In this document: one piece after another, positions 1-8,085 of the stretch | Position numbering within the stretch: position 1 is the first letter of the stretch | How the letters are laid out: the number at the start of each line of letters is the position of its first letter | Assembly: GCF_004138135.1 (NCBI RefSeq) | Contig: NZ_RYFD01000001.1 | Coordinates: forward strand, 62,001 to 126,000 | Reading direction: 5' to 3' | From: Candidatus Oscillochloris fontis | Lineage (GTDB): Bacteria > Chloroflexota > Chloroflexia > Chloroflexales > Chloroflexaceae | DNA: 64,000 nucleotides | Notes under the pieces: model-generated | What the model was told of the DNA's origin: nothing | Seen by the model: only the letters and a program-made list of their open reading frames with translations | The model's database searches: none | Made by a program: the position numbers and the translations under genes

Positions 1-834
1 ACCCGCGAGATGGAGCGGCGCTACAAGATCTTCGCTCGCCACGGCTGCCGCAACCTAGAGAGCTACAAACAACTGGGGCGCAAACGCGCCGATCTGGAGC
101 CGATGCCCTACATCATTATCATCATTGACGAATTAGCCGATCTGATGATGATGGCCCCCGACGAGACCGAGACCTACATCTGTCGGCTGGCCCAAATGGC
201 GCGCGCCACCGGCATCCACCTGATCATCGCCACCCAGCGCCCCTCAGTAGACGTAATCACCGGACTGATCAAAGCCAACTTCCCCTCGCGCATCGCCTTT
301 GCCGTCACCTCGCAGATTGACAGCCGGGTGATCCTCGACGGGCCGGGAGCCGAGCAGTTGCTCGGTCGGGGCGACATGCTCTACATGGCCGCAGATTCGG
401 CCAAACTAGTACGCATCCAGGGCACCTTCGTCTCAGACCGCGAGGTAGAGCGGATCGTCGAGTTCTGGCGCAACGCGGTACCCCCCGCCAGCGAAGCCGA
501 GGTCAAGGCGAAGCCGGGGGGATCGTTGGGGATGAGTGGGCCGGGGTACAGTGGCGCATTACCGGGGCCGCGCCCCACTGAGCCGACTGCGGCCAGCCAG
601 AGCGACGAGAACTTCAGCCCACCCGCCGAGTTCCTCAGCGTAGACGAGCAGGACGAGTTGTTGGTGAAGGCCCGCGAACTAGTAGTGCAGCACGAACGCG
701 CCTCAGCCTCGCTCCTCCAACGGCGGCTGCGCATCGGCTACAGCAAAGCCGCGCAGTTGATCGATCTGCTGGAGCAGCAGGGGGTGGTCGGGCCAGCGGA
801 GGGCGGGCGTTCGCGAGAGGTGATAAAGAGGTAG
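1..834 (+). CDS. ftsK: DNA translocase FtsK/SpoIIIE, C-terminal part (5' truncated by window)
   Basis: The reading frame is open from base 1, so the N-terminal membrane and linker parts lie outside the window. The visible 277 codons hold the distal motor domain: a Walker B strand IIIIIDELADLMM, then the IATQRPSVDVITGLIKANFPSRIAF segment typical of FtsK (quoted in part: ATQRPSVDVITG), and the LLGRGDMLY motif. After a Pro/Gly-rich linker comes a winged-helix gamma domain (SLLQRRLRIGYSKAAQLIDLLEQ), which in this family reads KOPS-like chromosome polarity sequences. The family pumps DNA through the closing septum and helps resolve chromosome dimers. The gene ends 118 bases before the methyltransferase start and is clearly more GC-rich than that neighbour. 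Confidence 0.95.
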   Translation, partial: TREMERRYKIFARHGCRNLESYKQLGRKRADLEPMPYIIIIIDELADLMMMAPDETETYICRLAQMARATGIHLIIATQRPSVDVITGLIKANFPSRIAFAVTSQIDSRVILDGPGAEQLLGRGDMLYMAADSAKLVRIQGTFVSDREVERIVEFWRNAVPPASEAEVKAKPGGSLGMSGPGYSGALPGPRPTEPTAASQSDENFSPPAEFLSVDEQDELLVKARELVVQHERASASLLQRRLRIGYSKAAQLIDLLEQQGVVGPAEGGRSREVIKR

Positions 835-864
835 GGGGGATCTTCACAGAGAATGTATGCGAAT

Positions 865-893
865 TTGCAGAAGACAAACAAAGCTGATATTAT
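865..893 (+). promoter_or_regulatory. Promoter of the methyltransferase/MBL module
   Basis: A TTGCAG -35 (865-870) and a TATTAT -10 (888-893) are separated by exactly 17 bases, in an AT-rich gap after ftsK. Predicted transcription start is near 900, giving a leader of about 50 bases before ATG 952. Confidence 0.55.
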
Positions 894-903
894 AGTATAG
901 ACA

Positions 904-922
904 CATGTTCTGTATGAACATG
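904..922 (+). promoter_or_regulatory. Operator-like palindrome downstream of the module promoter
   Basis: CATGTTC (904-910) and GAACATG (916-922) form a perfect 7-bp inverted repeat with a 5-base centre. It sits just after the predicted transcription start, where a repressor or R-M style controller could block transcription. No controller gene is visible nearby, so the binding protein is unknown. Confidence 0.4.
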
Positions 923-951
923 CAGTATTGCGGTATCCACAAGAGGCAAAG

Positions 952-3732
952 ATGCTCTCACAAGCCGCTCCATTTGGTTTCAATCCCGGCTTTGTGCCAT
1001 TGCCCGATAACGCTCGTCAGGCAGTTTATGATAGCCTGATCCAGCGCGGCTTTGCGCGTAAGGCTATTCTTGATTCTTACAATTTCACTAGCCGTAATGT
1101 TGATCTGAAACTCAATATGTTGGCCTTCGCTGATCCTGTTCGTCGTACTCCGGCAGAATATGCTGGATGCGTCGTGTACAACGCAACAAATGATCTTACT
1201 GAAAGAGAGATTGTTTCAGTTCTTGCCCCGACAGCAGCACCTTTTCATATTATTCATCGAGAAGACAGGTTCTCATTTTGGGCAAGTACATTAGATGGAA
1301 AGACCATACAACCCGTTGAGTTAGGTACTGCGATTTCCTATTCTCAGCTATCTCAAATACTTCAAGAATACAGAGTTGATTTTGCTCCTGAGCAGATCGT
1401 CAGTGTGAAACAGGGACGTAGTCAGTTCGTGCATCCCCACTTACGGAAGTTGGAACCACTTCAACTTGCATTATGGGCCATTGATATCACTCGTGACACC
1501 CTGGTAGACAAATTTGGACAAGCAGTAACACAATTGCGCAACGACATGGGTGATCGGCCTGATATTTCAGACCGCGAAATTACCGGTTTGGCAATTCAAA
1601 TGCTTGGCGCAACGATTCTTGCTGATACCGGTATCTTTGACGAATCAATGCGGCAGCAGGGACTTAATCTGTCACTAGATCGATTGTTTTTCACTGCTGC
1701 CGAGCGATATCCGACCTATTTCCGTTCAAGACACTTTTTTCTGAGAAATTACGAGAAGATTGAACGTGCCTACACCATCTTGCGCCAAATATACTATTCT
1801 GCCTTTGTTCCCGACATGCTCAGTGCCCTTTATACCAAAGCCTATAGTAAAGAACAACGAAAGAAGTTAGGTTTCTACGATACTCCCCTCTATCTTACTC
1901 GTCGCATCCTGCAAAACATTCCTATTGAGTTCCTTCCGCCCGATCATCGCGTTATTGTAGATATGGGATGTGGATGGGGGAGTTTTTTGATTGCCGGGAC
2001 TGAGCGATTGTCGCAACTGAGCGATATGCGTGGTCGTTCACTAAGAGAACATATTATCGGTAATGATATTGACACTTTTACAGCGCAGCTTGCTGGTCTG
2101 GGGCTTTTGCTTGCTACGTCAGAAGATAGTTGGCACATTGAGCATGAGGATGCGCGTCAATGGCCCTGGATTGAAACGCATAACCCGGGCATTATCGTTG
2201 GCAATCCACCCTTTAGGGGTAGGCGGGATCTGCCAGAAACCCTTGATGATCTTATGCCAACCGAAGGAAAACGAACGCGGGTTGAAGCCGCAAATGCGCA
2301 CATAGATCTTGCCATTCGTAGGGTACGACCGGGTGGTTATATTGCTATGATTATGCCTCAATCATTTCTTATTTCTGAAGCGGCTCCTAAAATACGGCAC
2401 AATTTACTCGAAAACTGTGATATTACTGAGATTTGGGAACTTCCAAGACGAGTTTTTCCTGATGCAAAGGTACATCCAATGGTGCTATTTGCACGTAAGG
2501 AATCTGAGAAGCGTAAAACTATATTCCCAATACGTACACGAAATATTCAGAATGGTACTATTGAGGAATTTGTAAAATCAGGTATTTTTACAGCTTCAAG
2601 TATTAATTCAGATATTTATCCATCAAAGAGTAATAAAGTTACGATTAATACAACAAAGAATGATATCATATCTAAATCTGTCATCTTGTCGAATTTGGAT
2701 TGGAATATGATTCGCCAGAAATGTAATGATATTACATTATTAGCAACAATATTTCCTGGTACCATTCGAGGAATAAAAACCGAAAAGAAGCGATGGCTAA
2801 ATTATTCAAGCCAAAGCAATATTTTATGGCTGACAGATGCTCGACGAATTATGTCGAGATCATGGTATATCAATTATGATGCGGCAATCAGTGCAACTTA
2901 CCCAAGAGATTTTGAAGAGCCACGTCTTGAAAACAAACACCTACTTGACTCGGAAAAGATCATCATGATTGCTTCACCTAATACTAGTTGGGGTAGACGT
3001 GCTAAAGCTGTTGTTGAACGCAGAGGTTATCACGTCTCGCATAGTTTCTGGGTTGTGTCGCCTAATACAGAGACAAATCCCCACCTCTCTAAAGAAGCAT
3101 TAACGGCCATCATAAACTGGCACGTTAGTAATGCTTGGATTGCTGAACATCGTAGTTATCCATGGATTGAACGACGCATTATTGATACCATACCTATTCC
3201 TTGTGATCTTAGTCCAGATGATTGTCGTAGCTTGACTGATGCTGTACAAAAGATTGAATTAGCTGCAAATGCTAACCAGCAACTACCGGAAGAAGCCGTT
3301 CAATCCATTGATACGATCCTTCGCAGAGCCTATGACCTAGACGATGCCACCTACGCACGACTACGTGCTATATCAGCGTGGGATGAGCGCCCTCAAATCA
3401 CACTTGACCCCCAACCAGATCGTAGCATTGCTGATTATGTAGTTAGCGGTATCGTCGAAGACGTGCAGCCTGAGCAGGGAGTCGTGTCTCTCTGGATCAG
3501 TGACTTCGACGATATACAGACCGTGCCCATCGATCCCTTAATGCCTGGATGGATGCTGCGCCCAGAGACTCCCTTTCGAGCAAAAATACCGTTTGCCAAC
3601 AAGCGCAAACGTTCACTTGATGGTGTTGTGTGGAATTCATTTGCTCCACAGCAGCACACATATCAAGATGAGAAAGAGCTTGTCCAAGAATTGAGCTATA
3701 TTTTTGGTTCTGGCGGAGAACAAGACGGATGA
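952..3732 (+). CDS. N6-adenine DNA methyltransferase (large, Type I/IIG-like)
   Basis: Predicted 926 aa. ATG 952 is preferred over TTG 928 because AGAGG lies 5 bases upstream of the ATG. The SAM-binding motif I is VIVDMGCGWGS (334-344) and catalytic motif IV is NPPF (418-421), which identifies an adenine-N6 methyltransferase. Residues 1-310 are a mostly helical domain of unknown role. Residues 560-800 probably hold the target-recognition region, ending in the DTIPIP segment common in Type I/IIG enzymes. I see no convincing PD-(D/E)xK nuclease motif, so cleavage may depend on a partner. The stop overlaps the start of the MBL gene by 4 bases (ATGA), implying translational coupling. Codons and base composition are much more AT-rich than both flanks, especially 2500-3100, suggesting horizontal transfer. 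Sure of the methyltransferase, unsure of the system. Confidence 0.88.
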   Translation: MLSQAAPFGFNPGFVPLPDNARQAVYDSLIQRGFARKAILDSYNFTSRNVDLKLNMLAFADPVRRTPAEYAGCVVYNATNDLTEREIVSVLAPTAAPFHIIHREDRFSFWASTLDGKTIQPVELGTAISYSQLSQILQEYRVDFAPEQIVSVKQGRSQFVHPHLRKLEPLQLALWAIDITRDTLVDKFGQAVTQLRNDMGDRPDISDREITGLAIQMLGATILADTGIFDESMRQQGLNLSLDRLFFTAAERYPTYFRSRHFFLRNYEKIERAYTILRQIYYSAFVPDMLSALYTKAYSKEQRKKLGFYDTPLYLTRRILQNIPIEFLPPDHRVIVDMGCGWGSFLIAGTERLSQLSDMRGRSLREHIIGNDIDTFTAQLAGLGLLLATSEDSWHIEHEDARQWPWIETHNPGIIVGNPPFRGRRDLPETLDDLMPTEGKRTRVEAANAHIDLAIRRVRPGGYIAMIMPQSFLISEAAPKIRHNLLENCDITEIWELPRRVFPDAKVHPMVLFARKESEKRKTIFPIRTRNIQNGTIEEFVKSGIFTASSINSDIYPSKSNKVTINTTKNDIISKSVILSNLDWNMIRQKCNDITLLATIFPGTIRGIKTEKKRWLNYSSQSNILWLTDARRIMSRSWYINYDAAISATYPRDFEEPRLENKHLLDSEKIIMIASPNTSWGRRAKAVVERRGYHVSHSFWVVSPNTETNPHLSKEALTAIINWHVSNAWIAEHRSYPWIERRIIDTIPIPCDLSPDDCRSLTDAVQKIELAANANQQLPEEAVQSIDTILRRAYDLDDATYARLRAISAWDERPQITLDPQPDRSIADYVVSGIVEDVQPEQGVVSLWISDFDDIQTVPIDPLMPGWMLRPETPFRAKIPFANKRKRSLDGVVWNSFAPQQHTYQDEKELVQELSYIFGSGGEQDG

Positions 3733-4805
3733 CGTTTCAGCATAGCGTCAAAATAGCATTCCTTGATGTAGGGCAAGGTGATAGTATCGTGGTGACAGTG
3801 CCGGATACCGGAGAAGCTGTCATTATTGATTGTCCCGAAGCAGATACAGTCATTGAGTACCTACGTGGTGAAAATATCCGCTTTATTCGTGCATTAATTA
3901 TTACCCATCTGCATCTCGATCACTTTAAGGAATCTGTGGGTTTCCTTGAGAACTGTAGGCCACAGTTGGGTATTGAGTGTGAACGTCTTATCTTTAATTG
4001 GTTCTACAACCGTCAACCGCCACCCCCTGATGCTGATGAGCATAGTGAGATATCTAGTGATCTAAAGATACGTGAGCGGGTGCGACGTACAGCCTATCAA
4101 GAGTTGGTGACTTGGGCAGAGCAGGAACCTAACAAACTCTCTTGTATTCCATTATTGCGGCCTCGCAGTGGAGATCGTCTAGAGATTGAAGGGACGATCA
4201 CACAAGCAATTAGAATTTTACAACCCTCGCATGCTCAGATGGGCAAGCTTAACCACCTTGGATTGAACAATACATCAGCTATTCTTCGGATAGAAAGTTC
4301 TGGATCTTCAGCCTTGCTTACGGCAGATATTGAACCAAGTGGATGGAACGAGTTACGAAGGCGTCATGCAGATTTGCGAAGTGACGTACTTAAATTTCCC
4401 CACCATGGTGCATGGAAAAACGCAAACCCTACCGATATTTTAGATGCAGTTGAACCTTCAATCGTGGTTGTATCCGTTGGAACAGATGGTAGTCGCTATG
4501 ACCACCCCAATGATCATGTCTTTCATGCTATTCGTGATCTTTCAGAAATGCGATTGCTCTGTACTCAAGTAACAAGCCGTTGTGTTGAAAACCCTAGCTC
4601 TCACAAGGATGCTATTCAGGCCATTCTTGAAGCAGATGCTACTTCGCGTGGGATGAGGCATATACGTACACCGCGTGGCTGCCCTTGTGCTGGAACGATC
4701 ATTATTGAACTGGGCAAGCACATAAAGGTTCTTCAGCCTGACACTTCAGTCCATCGCGATCAGATTATTCAAGGATTTCTTCATTCGCATCGGTGTGTCA
4801 TATAA
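3729..4805 (+). CDS. ComEC-like metallo-beta-lactamase fold hydrolase, partner of the methyltransferase
   Basis: 358 aa, no signal peptide or membrane segment. The N-terminus reads KIAFLDVGQGDSIVV, the hallmark opening of the soluble MBL domain of ComEC/Rec2 proteins. The metal site is THLHLDHF (H60, H62, D64, H65), with PHHG at 224-227 and a late SVGTDGSRYDHP segment. ComEC-type MBL domains are associated with DNA hydrolysis during uptake; here there is no channel domain, so a cytoplasmic nuclease or phosphodiesterase is plausible. It is coupled to the methyltransferase by an ATGA overlap, and both are relatively AT-rich. My inference is that it is the effector of a two-gene modification/defence module. 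A nucleotide or RNA hydrolase is the alternative. Confidence 0.8.
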   Translation: MTFQHSVKIAFLDVGQGDSIVVTVPDTGEAVIIDCPEADTVIEYLRGENIRFIRALIITHLHLDHFKESVGFLENCRPQLGIECERLIFNWFYNRQPPPPDADEHSEISSDLKIRERVRRTAYQELVTWAEQEPNKLSCIPLLRPRSGDRLEIEGTITQAIRILQPSHAQMGKLNHLGLNNTSAILRIESSGSSALLTADIEPSGWNELRRRHADLRSDVLKFPHHGAWKNANPTDILDAVEPSIVVVSVGTDGSRYDHPNDHVFHAIRDLSEMRLLCTQVTSRCVENPSSHKDAIQAILEADATSRGMRHIRTPRGCPCAGTIIIELGKHIKVLQPDTSVHRDQIIQGFLHSHRCVI

Positions 4806-4820
4806 ATCCAGCGCCACATT

Positions 4821-4937
4821 CGCTCATCTGTAGGTTGTGTGCAAAGCCTGAGGATCGCATAGCAGGCTTTGCGGCTTCAGAAAGACCTAACCGCCTGTTG
4901 CAGTTTGAGCAAGTAGCACACTGGCTATAGATGAGCG
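4821..4937. repeat. Nested palindrome between convergent genes
   Basis: CGCTCATCT (4821-4829) pairs with AGATGAGCG (4929-4937), enclosing a second hairpin, GCAAAGCCTG (4841-4850) with CAGGCTTTGC (4863-4872). It fills the gap between the convergent MBL and UPF0175 genes and may act as a bidirectional terminator. The 4806-4956 gap is too short for a toxin gene. Confidence 0.5.
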
Positions 4938-4956
4938 GCCACATTATCTATATCAA

Positions 4957-5235
4957 TCATGCCCAGCAGTTGTTCAGCCGAGCATCAATAGCAACCTTCG
5001 CTTCTGCTACAACATCCTGAGTATCATCAAAGGCAGACACGCCATAGATGCCCAGGAGATCGAGAAATTCCCTCCGCGATATTCCGAGTAGTTCAGATGC
5101 TTTTCCTGACGAGAGTTTACCCAGATCATAGAGGCGTATAAATAATGCCTCGCGGGCTAACCCTTCAAGCTCCTGCCTAGACTGGGCCGTGGCTTCTAGT
5201 AGCTCTTCGGGGTACTCTATCTGTAGCATTGTCAT
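4957..5235 (-). CDS. UPF0175 family small protein (antitoxin-like), apparently orphan
   Basis: 92 aa. The central LGISRREFLDLLGIYGVSAFDDT segment (key part ISRREFLDLLG) is a helix-turn-helix-like signature of UPF0175. These proteins usually precede a DUF3368/PIN-domain toxin and are thought to be its antitoxin. ATG 5235 has AAAGGA 8 bases upstream. No toxin gene follows: the next 150 bases downstream are non-coding and the adjacent genes are on the other strand. Either the toxin has been lost or the gene now regulates something else. Confidence 0.8.
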   Translation of the reverse strand: MTMLQIEYPEELLEATAQSRQELEGLAREALFIRLYDLGKLSSGKASELLGISRREFLDLLGIYGVSAFDDTQDVVAEAKVAIDARLNNCWA

Positions 5236-5340
5236 AGTCAGATCCTTTCATTACCCCTAATTGTAGCAACTTACGACCTGCTATGTATACTCGGTTTGTA
5301 TGGTAGCACCGACGCTGGTCGGTGGTCGCATCCCTCTGCA

Positions 5341-5600
5341 CTCCTCCATCCTTCCTCTGCGCACCTCTGCGTCCTCTGAGGTCAAACCTCCGGTGGGCGC
5401 ATCCCGATGCGCCCCTCCATCCTTCCCCTGCGGTCAAACCTCCGGTGGGCGCATCCCGATGCGCCCCTACAGATTCCCCCCGATCACCCTCAACATCCCA
5501 TCCCTCTGCGCCCCTCTGCGTCCCCTGCGGTCAAACCTCCGGTGGGCGCATCGCGATGCGCCCCTCCATCCTCCCTCTGCGTTCTCTGTGTTCTCTGCGG
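5341..5600. repeat. Patch of GC-rich palindromic repeats
   Basis: Three near-identical 20-bp palindromes with the arms GGGCGCATC/GATGCGCCC lie at 5395-5414, 5447-5466 and 5544-5563; the last is a perfect self-complementary 20-mer. Each is preceded by a CCTCTGCG..GTCAAACCTCCGG module, and modules repeat in tandem with small changes. Short ORFs here are low-complexity artefacts. The patch covers the gap between the UPF0175 gene and the 3' end of the caspase-like gene. Confidence 0.8.
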
Positions 5601-5628
5601 CTAACCCTCCGGTATGCACCCCGAAACC

Positions 5629-7224
5629 TCACCCCCCGATCATCCTCCGCACCACCTCGCTGATCTGTATCGTAATCGGCAAGACGGTTGGCAACACCAG
5701 GGCGATCTGCTCGGCGGCCTGCTGGAGCCGCTTCAAGCTGTAGGCCACATCCTCGCGGTCGGGACGGGGCTTGGTGGCCTCGGCGACGGTCTGCTCGATC
5801 CGCTTGGCGGTCTGCTCCGCCGCCGCCGCGTGCGTGGCGGGTACCCGCTGAAGCTCGGTGCTCAGTTGATCTAGCAGCGTCTGCAACTGGGCCTTCGCCG
5901 CCGCATCCGCGTGCGGGGCCGCAGCGATGCTCTGGGTCACGTTGCTCAGGGTGGACTTGATGTTCAGCAGGGCACCGCTGAAGTTGCCGGACATCGTGAA
6001 CTGATCGCCGCTCACAAAGGTGCCCCGGCGCTTATCAATACTCCCCTCGGCATAATCCCCGCCCCCGGTCTCCACACGGCGCACGCTGCTCTGCGCCCCT
6101 GGCCCAATGGCGATCCCCGTACCCCGAATGTCGCCGGTGGTGATCGTATCGCCGCCCACCACATCACCAATCGAGATGTCGCCATACTGCCCGCCATCGC
6201 CAAAGTGTACCCCGCCCTGCTGCCTGCGCTGATCCACGTTGACGTTGCCGTGAACATCACCGGCAATCGCCGCGCCGACCTGGGCGTTCCCACTGATGCG
6301 TTGCTGGTGCTGGCGCTGACGCAGCACCACCTGGCTGTAGGCCGGGTTGACCTCGCGTACAGCGGTGTCTTCGGGGGGCGAACTGGAGGCATCGAATGTG
6401 CCGAGGGTGGATGCGCCCCGGTAGAGCGCCACCGCGAACGGCCCGACGCCTTTGAGGATGGTCAGTTCTGGTTCCTGCTTCTCGCCATAGTGCTTGCGTG
6501 TCGCCACAGAGATCTGGCGCGTGACGCTCTCCTCAAGCGTGAAGTAGAGATGGGTATAGAGGTCGAAAATACTGATATAGCCATGGTTACTCACGATCCC
6601 CTTGCCCTGGAGGCCATCCACCAGCGCCTGGGTGAAGAGCGTGAGCGGGCCGGGGCCGATGAAGGCGTACTGGTTCTCACGGCACGCACTGATGATCACC
6701 CGCCCCTCGCCGGTGCCCAGCAGCGCCGCAGCGACGGGCGGCGGCATGGGGTTGCCGGTTGGTGGGGCATCCCCGGCGGCCAGAACGGGCGAGATTTCAC
6801 CGGCGTGGCAGGCATTGACGATCAGCACCAGCCGCTTGGCCGGGATCGCCCGCAACTTCGCAATCAACTCGGCTTCGCGCACCCCCGTACCGACCACGAC
6901 CTTCTTCCCGTCCATGCGGGTATCGTGGGTGGTCAGGTAGTAGCCATCATCGCCATATTCGCCATGGCCTGCATAGAAGATGAAGACCGTATCATCCGCA
7001 TTCACCCGCGTCAACCCATCCAACGCAGCTAGAATCCCCGCACGGCTCGCGTCCGTATTGCTGAGCAGCGCCACCTGTTCCGAGGGGTAGCCACACAACT
7101 GCGGATCGCGCAGCACCGTCGCCACACTCGTGGCATCAGTGGCCGTGATCGGCACATTGAAGCGCGGCACATGGGCATACGTACCAACACCGATAACGAG
7201 GGCGTGGGCAGTGGAGAAGGGCAT
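5629..7224 (-). CDS. Caspase-fold (peptidase C14/metacaspase-like) protein with Gly-Asp repeats and helical tail
   Basis: 531 aa from ATG 7224, chosen because AGGAG lies 7 bases upstream. The N-terminal caspase domain (about 1-260) opens with ALVIGVGTY and has the catalytic dyad His87 (FYAGHGEY) and Cys139 (VNACHAGE). Next comes a linker and a Gly/Asp-rich region (about 325-430) with recurring GD(I/V) units such as GDISIGDVVGGDTITTGDI (short beta-strand turns, probably a small beta-solenoid). The last 100 residues are an amphipathic helical bundle ending in a hydrophobic LVLPTVLPITIQI stretch. Bacterial caspase-like proteases with such modules occur in signalling and conflict (cell-suicide) systems. 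Substrate unknown; both catalytic residues are intact, so activity is likely. Confidence 0.85.
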   Translation of the reverse strand: MPFSTAHALVIGVGTYAHVPRFNVPITATDATSVATVLRDPQLCGYPSEQVALLSNTDASRAGILAALDGLTRVNADDTVFIFYAGHGEYGDDGYYLTTHDTRMDGKKVVVGTGVREAELIAKLRAIPAKRLVLIVNACHAGEISPVLAAGDAPPTGNPMPPPVAAALLGTGEGRVIISACRENQYAFIGPGPLTLFTQALVDGLQGKGIVSNHGYISIFDLYTHLYFTLEESVTRQISVATRKHYGEKQEPELTILKGVGPFAVALYRGASTLGTFDASSSPPEDTAVREVNPAYSQVVLRQRQHQQRISGNAQVGAAIAGDVHGNVNVDQRRQQGGVHFGDGGQYGDISIGDVVGGDTITTGDIRGTGIAIGPGAQSSVRRVETGGGDYAEGSIDKRRGTFVSGDQFTMSGNFSGALLNIKSTLSNVTQSIAAAPHADAAAKAQLQTLLDQLSTELQRVPATHAAAAEQTAKRIEQTVAEATKPRPDREDVAYSLKRLQQAAEQIALVLPTVLPITIQISEVVRRMIGG

Positions 7225-7299
7225 AGGGCAACTCCTACGCATACAAAACGGGTGTAGATCTATTCGCATTATAGCAAGAGGATGTGTAAAAATCCGGGT

Positions 7300-7346
7300 G
7301 ACACACAAAGGAGCGAGGGCATTTCGCCCTCGCTCCTTTGTGTGTC
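7300..7346. terminator. Perfect 21-bp stem-loop
   Basis: Arm 7300-7320 pairs perfectly with 7326-7346 around a 5-base loop. It lies downstream of the PepSY gene and upstream of the caspase-like gene, both on the minus strand. It could end transcription of the former, although no clear U-tract follows. Confidence 0.5.
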
Positions 7347-7359
7347 GCCTGTATGCTGA

Positions 7360-7500
7360 AAAAGACCGTTAGCGCGAAGAAATCTTGGGATGCGCCGCAT
7401 GGCTTCGACAAGCTCAGCCAGCGGCGCGTTGGCTGAGCCTGTCGAAGCCAACGCGCCGCGTTCCGGCTGTCCCAAGGCTTTTTCGCGCTAACAAAAGACC
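7360..7500. repeat. Nested palindromic element with flanking 8-bp direct repeats
   Basis: TTAGCGCGAA (7369-7378) pairs with TTCGCGCTAA (7482-7491). Inside, the common TTCGACAAGCTCAGC-type repeat forms a 20-bp hairpin (7401-7420 with 7430-7449, one mismatch). An alternative fold pairs GCGGCGCGTTGG with CCAACGCGCCGC. The whole is bordered by AAAAGACC at 7360-7367 and 7493-7500, compatible with a target-site duplication. With the stem-loop before it, this accounts for 7225-7500. Confidence 0.6.
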
Positions 7501-7836
7501 TCACCCCCCCGCCGACACCTCACAACTGATCGGCCCGCGTGCCGTATTCGCCACCACCCGCCCCGTCTCCGCGTCCACGTAAATCCGCCCGGTGTCCAGC
7601 GTCACTTCATAGACCATCATCCCCGCATAGCTCACCAAGACGGGCTGGCCTAAGACCCGCGCATCTGGCTCGTGCGAGAGGGCGATTGAACTCGCATTCT
7701 TGTAGGAGATCGGGTATTCCTTCAACTGAACCACGCTTGAAAAGTTCGCGTAGAGGATCGAAATCCCGTCGCTCACAAAGACCAAGGTTATCGCGATCAT
7801 CATTGCGAGAAAGGTGCGGGTGGTGCGCTGGCGCAT
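7501..7836 (-). CDS. Small anchored PepSY-domain protein A
   Basis: 111 aa with one N-terminal membrane segment (about 9-28). The exported part ends with a PepSY signature, VYEVTLDTGRIYVDAETGRVV (core YEVTLDTGRIYVD). AGGAG lies 8 bases before ATG 7836. PepSY domains are extracytoplasmic and are thought to inhibit proteases or sense the environment. It is a paralogue of the next gene upstream, with which it shares the core almost residue for residue, so the pair arose by duplication. Confidence 0.75.
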   Translation of the reverse strand: MRQRTTRTFLAMMIAITLVFVSDGISILYANFSSVVQLKEYPISYKNASSIALSHEPDARVLGQPVLVSYAGMMVYEVTLDTGRIYVDAETGRVVANTARGPISCEVSAGG

Positions 7837-7987
7837 ATCTATTACTCCTGTTCGGTCTTATTTGCTGTTCGTATGTGAACCTATGAACAGGATAGATCGG
7901 CTCTCTTGGAATTCTATTGGGAAACCCTCGTCGTTTACTCACGAGATGCTTAGGTTTCTTCACCGAGCCTAAGTCTTACCTCTGAAA

Positions 7988-8068
7988 GCTTATTGGGGGG
8001 TGTTTTGGCGGCGCAGCCGCCAAAACACCCCCCAATAAGCGAAATTTTCACGGGGGCCGCAGGCCCCC
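7988..8068. repeat. Cloverleaf-family repeat, partial copy
   Basis: A perfect 25-bp stem (7988-8012 with 8016-8040) closes on a GCA loop and carries the family apex TTGGCGGC/GCCGCCAA. It is followed by GGGGGCC-GCA-GGCCCCC at 8052-8068. The third hairpin and a clear outer stem are missing, so this is a partial or degenerate copy. It lies between the two PepSY genes and may serve as a terminator. Confidence 0.65.
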
Positions 8069-8085
8069 GAAGCCCCCGCTACGGC

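Noticed and set aside
952-3732. BREX (PglX) or DISARM identification of the methyltransferase
   Set aside because: None of the defining partners (PglZ, BrxC, DrmA/B helicases) is present within the window on either side.
5300-5743. Short Pro-rich plus-strand frames over the repeat patch
   Set aside because: They translate repeat units, overlap one another in several frames, and lack ribosome-binding sites.
5911-7032. A 373-residue plus-strand frame opposite the caspase-like gene
   Set aside because: The minus strand has clear catalytic motifs and a ribosome-binding site; the plus frame has neither.
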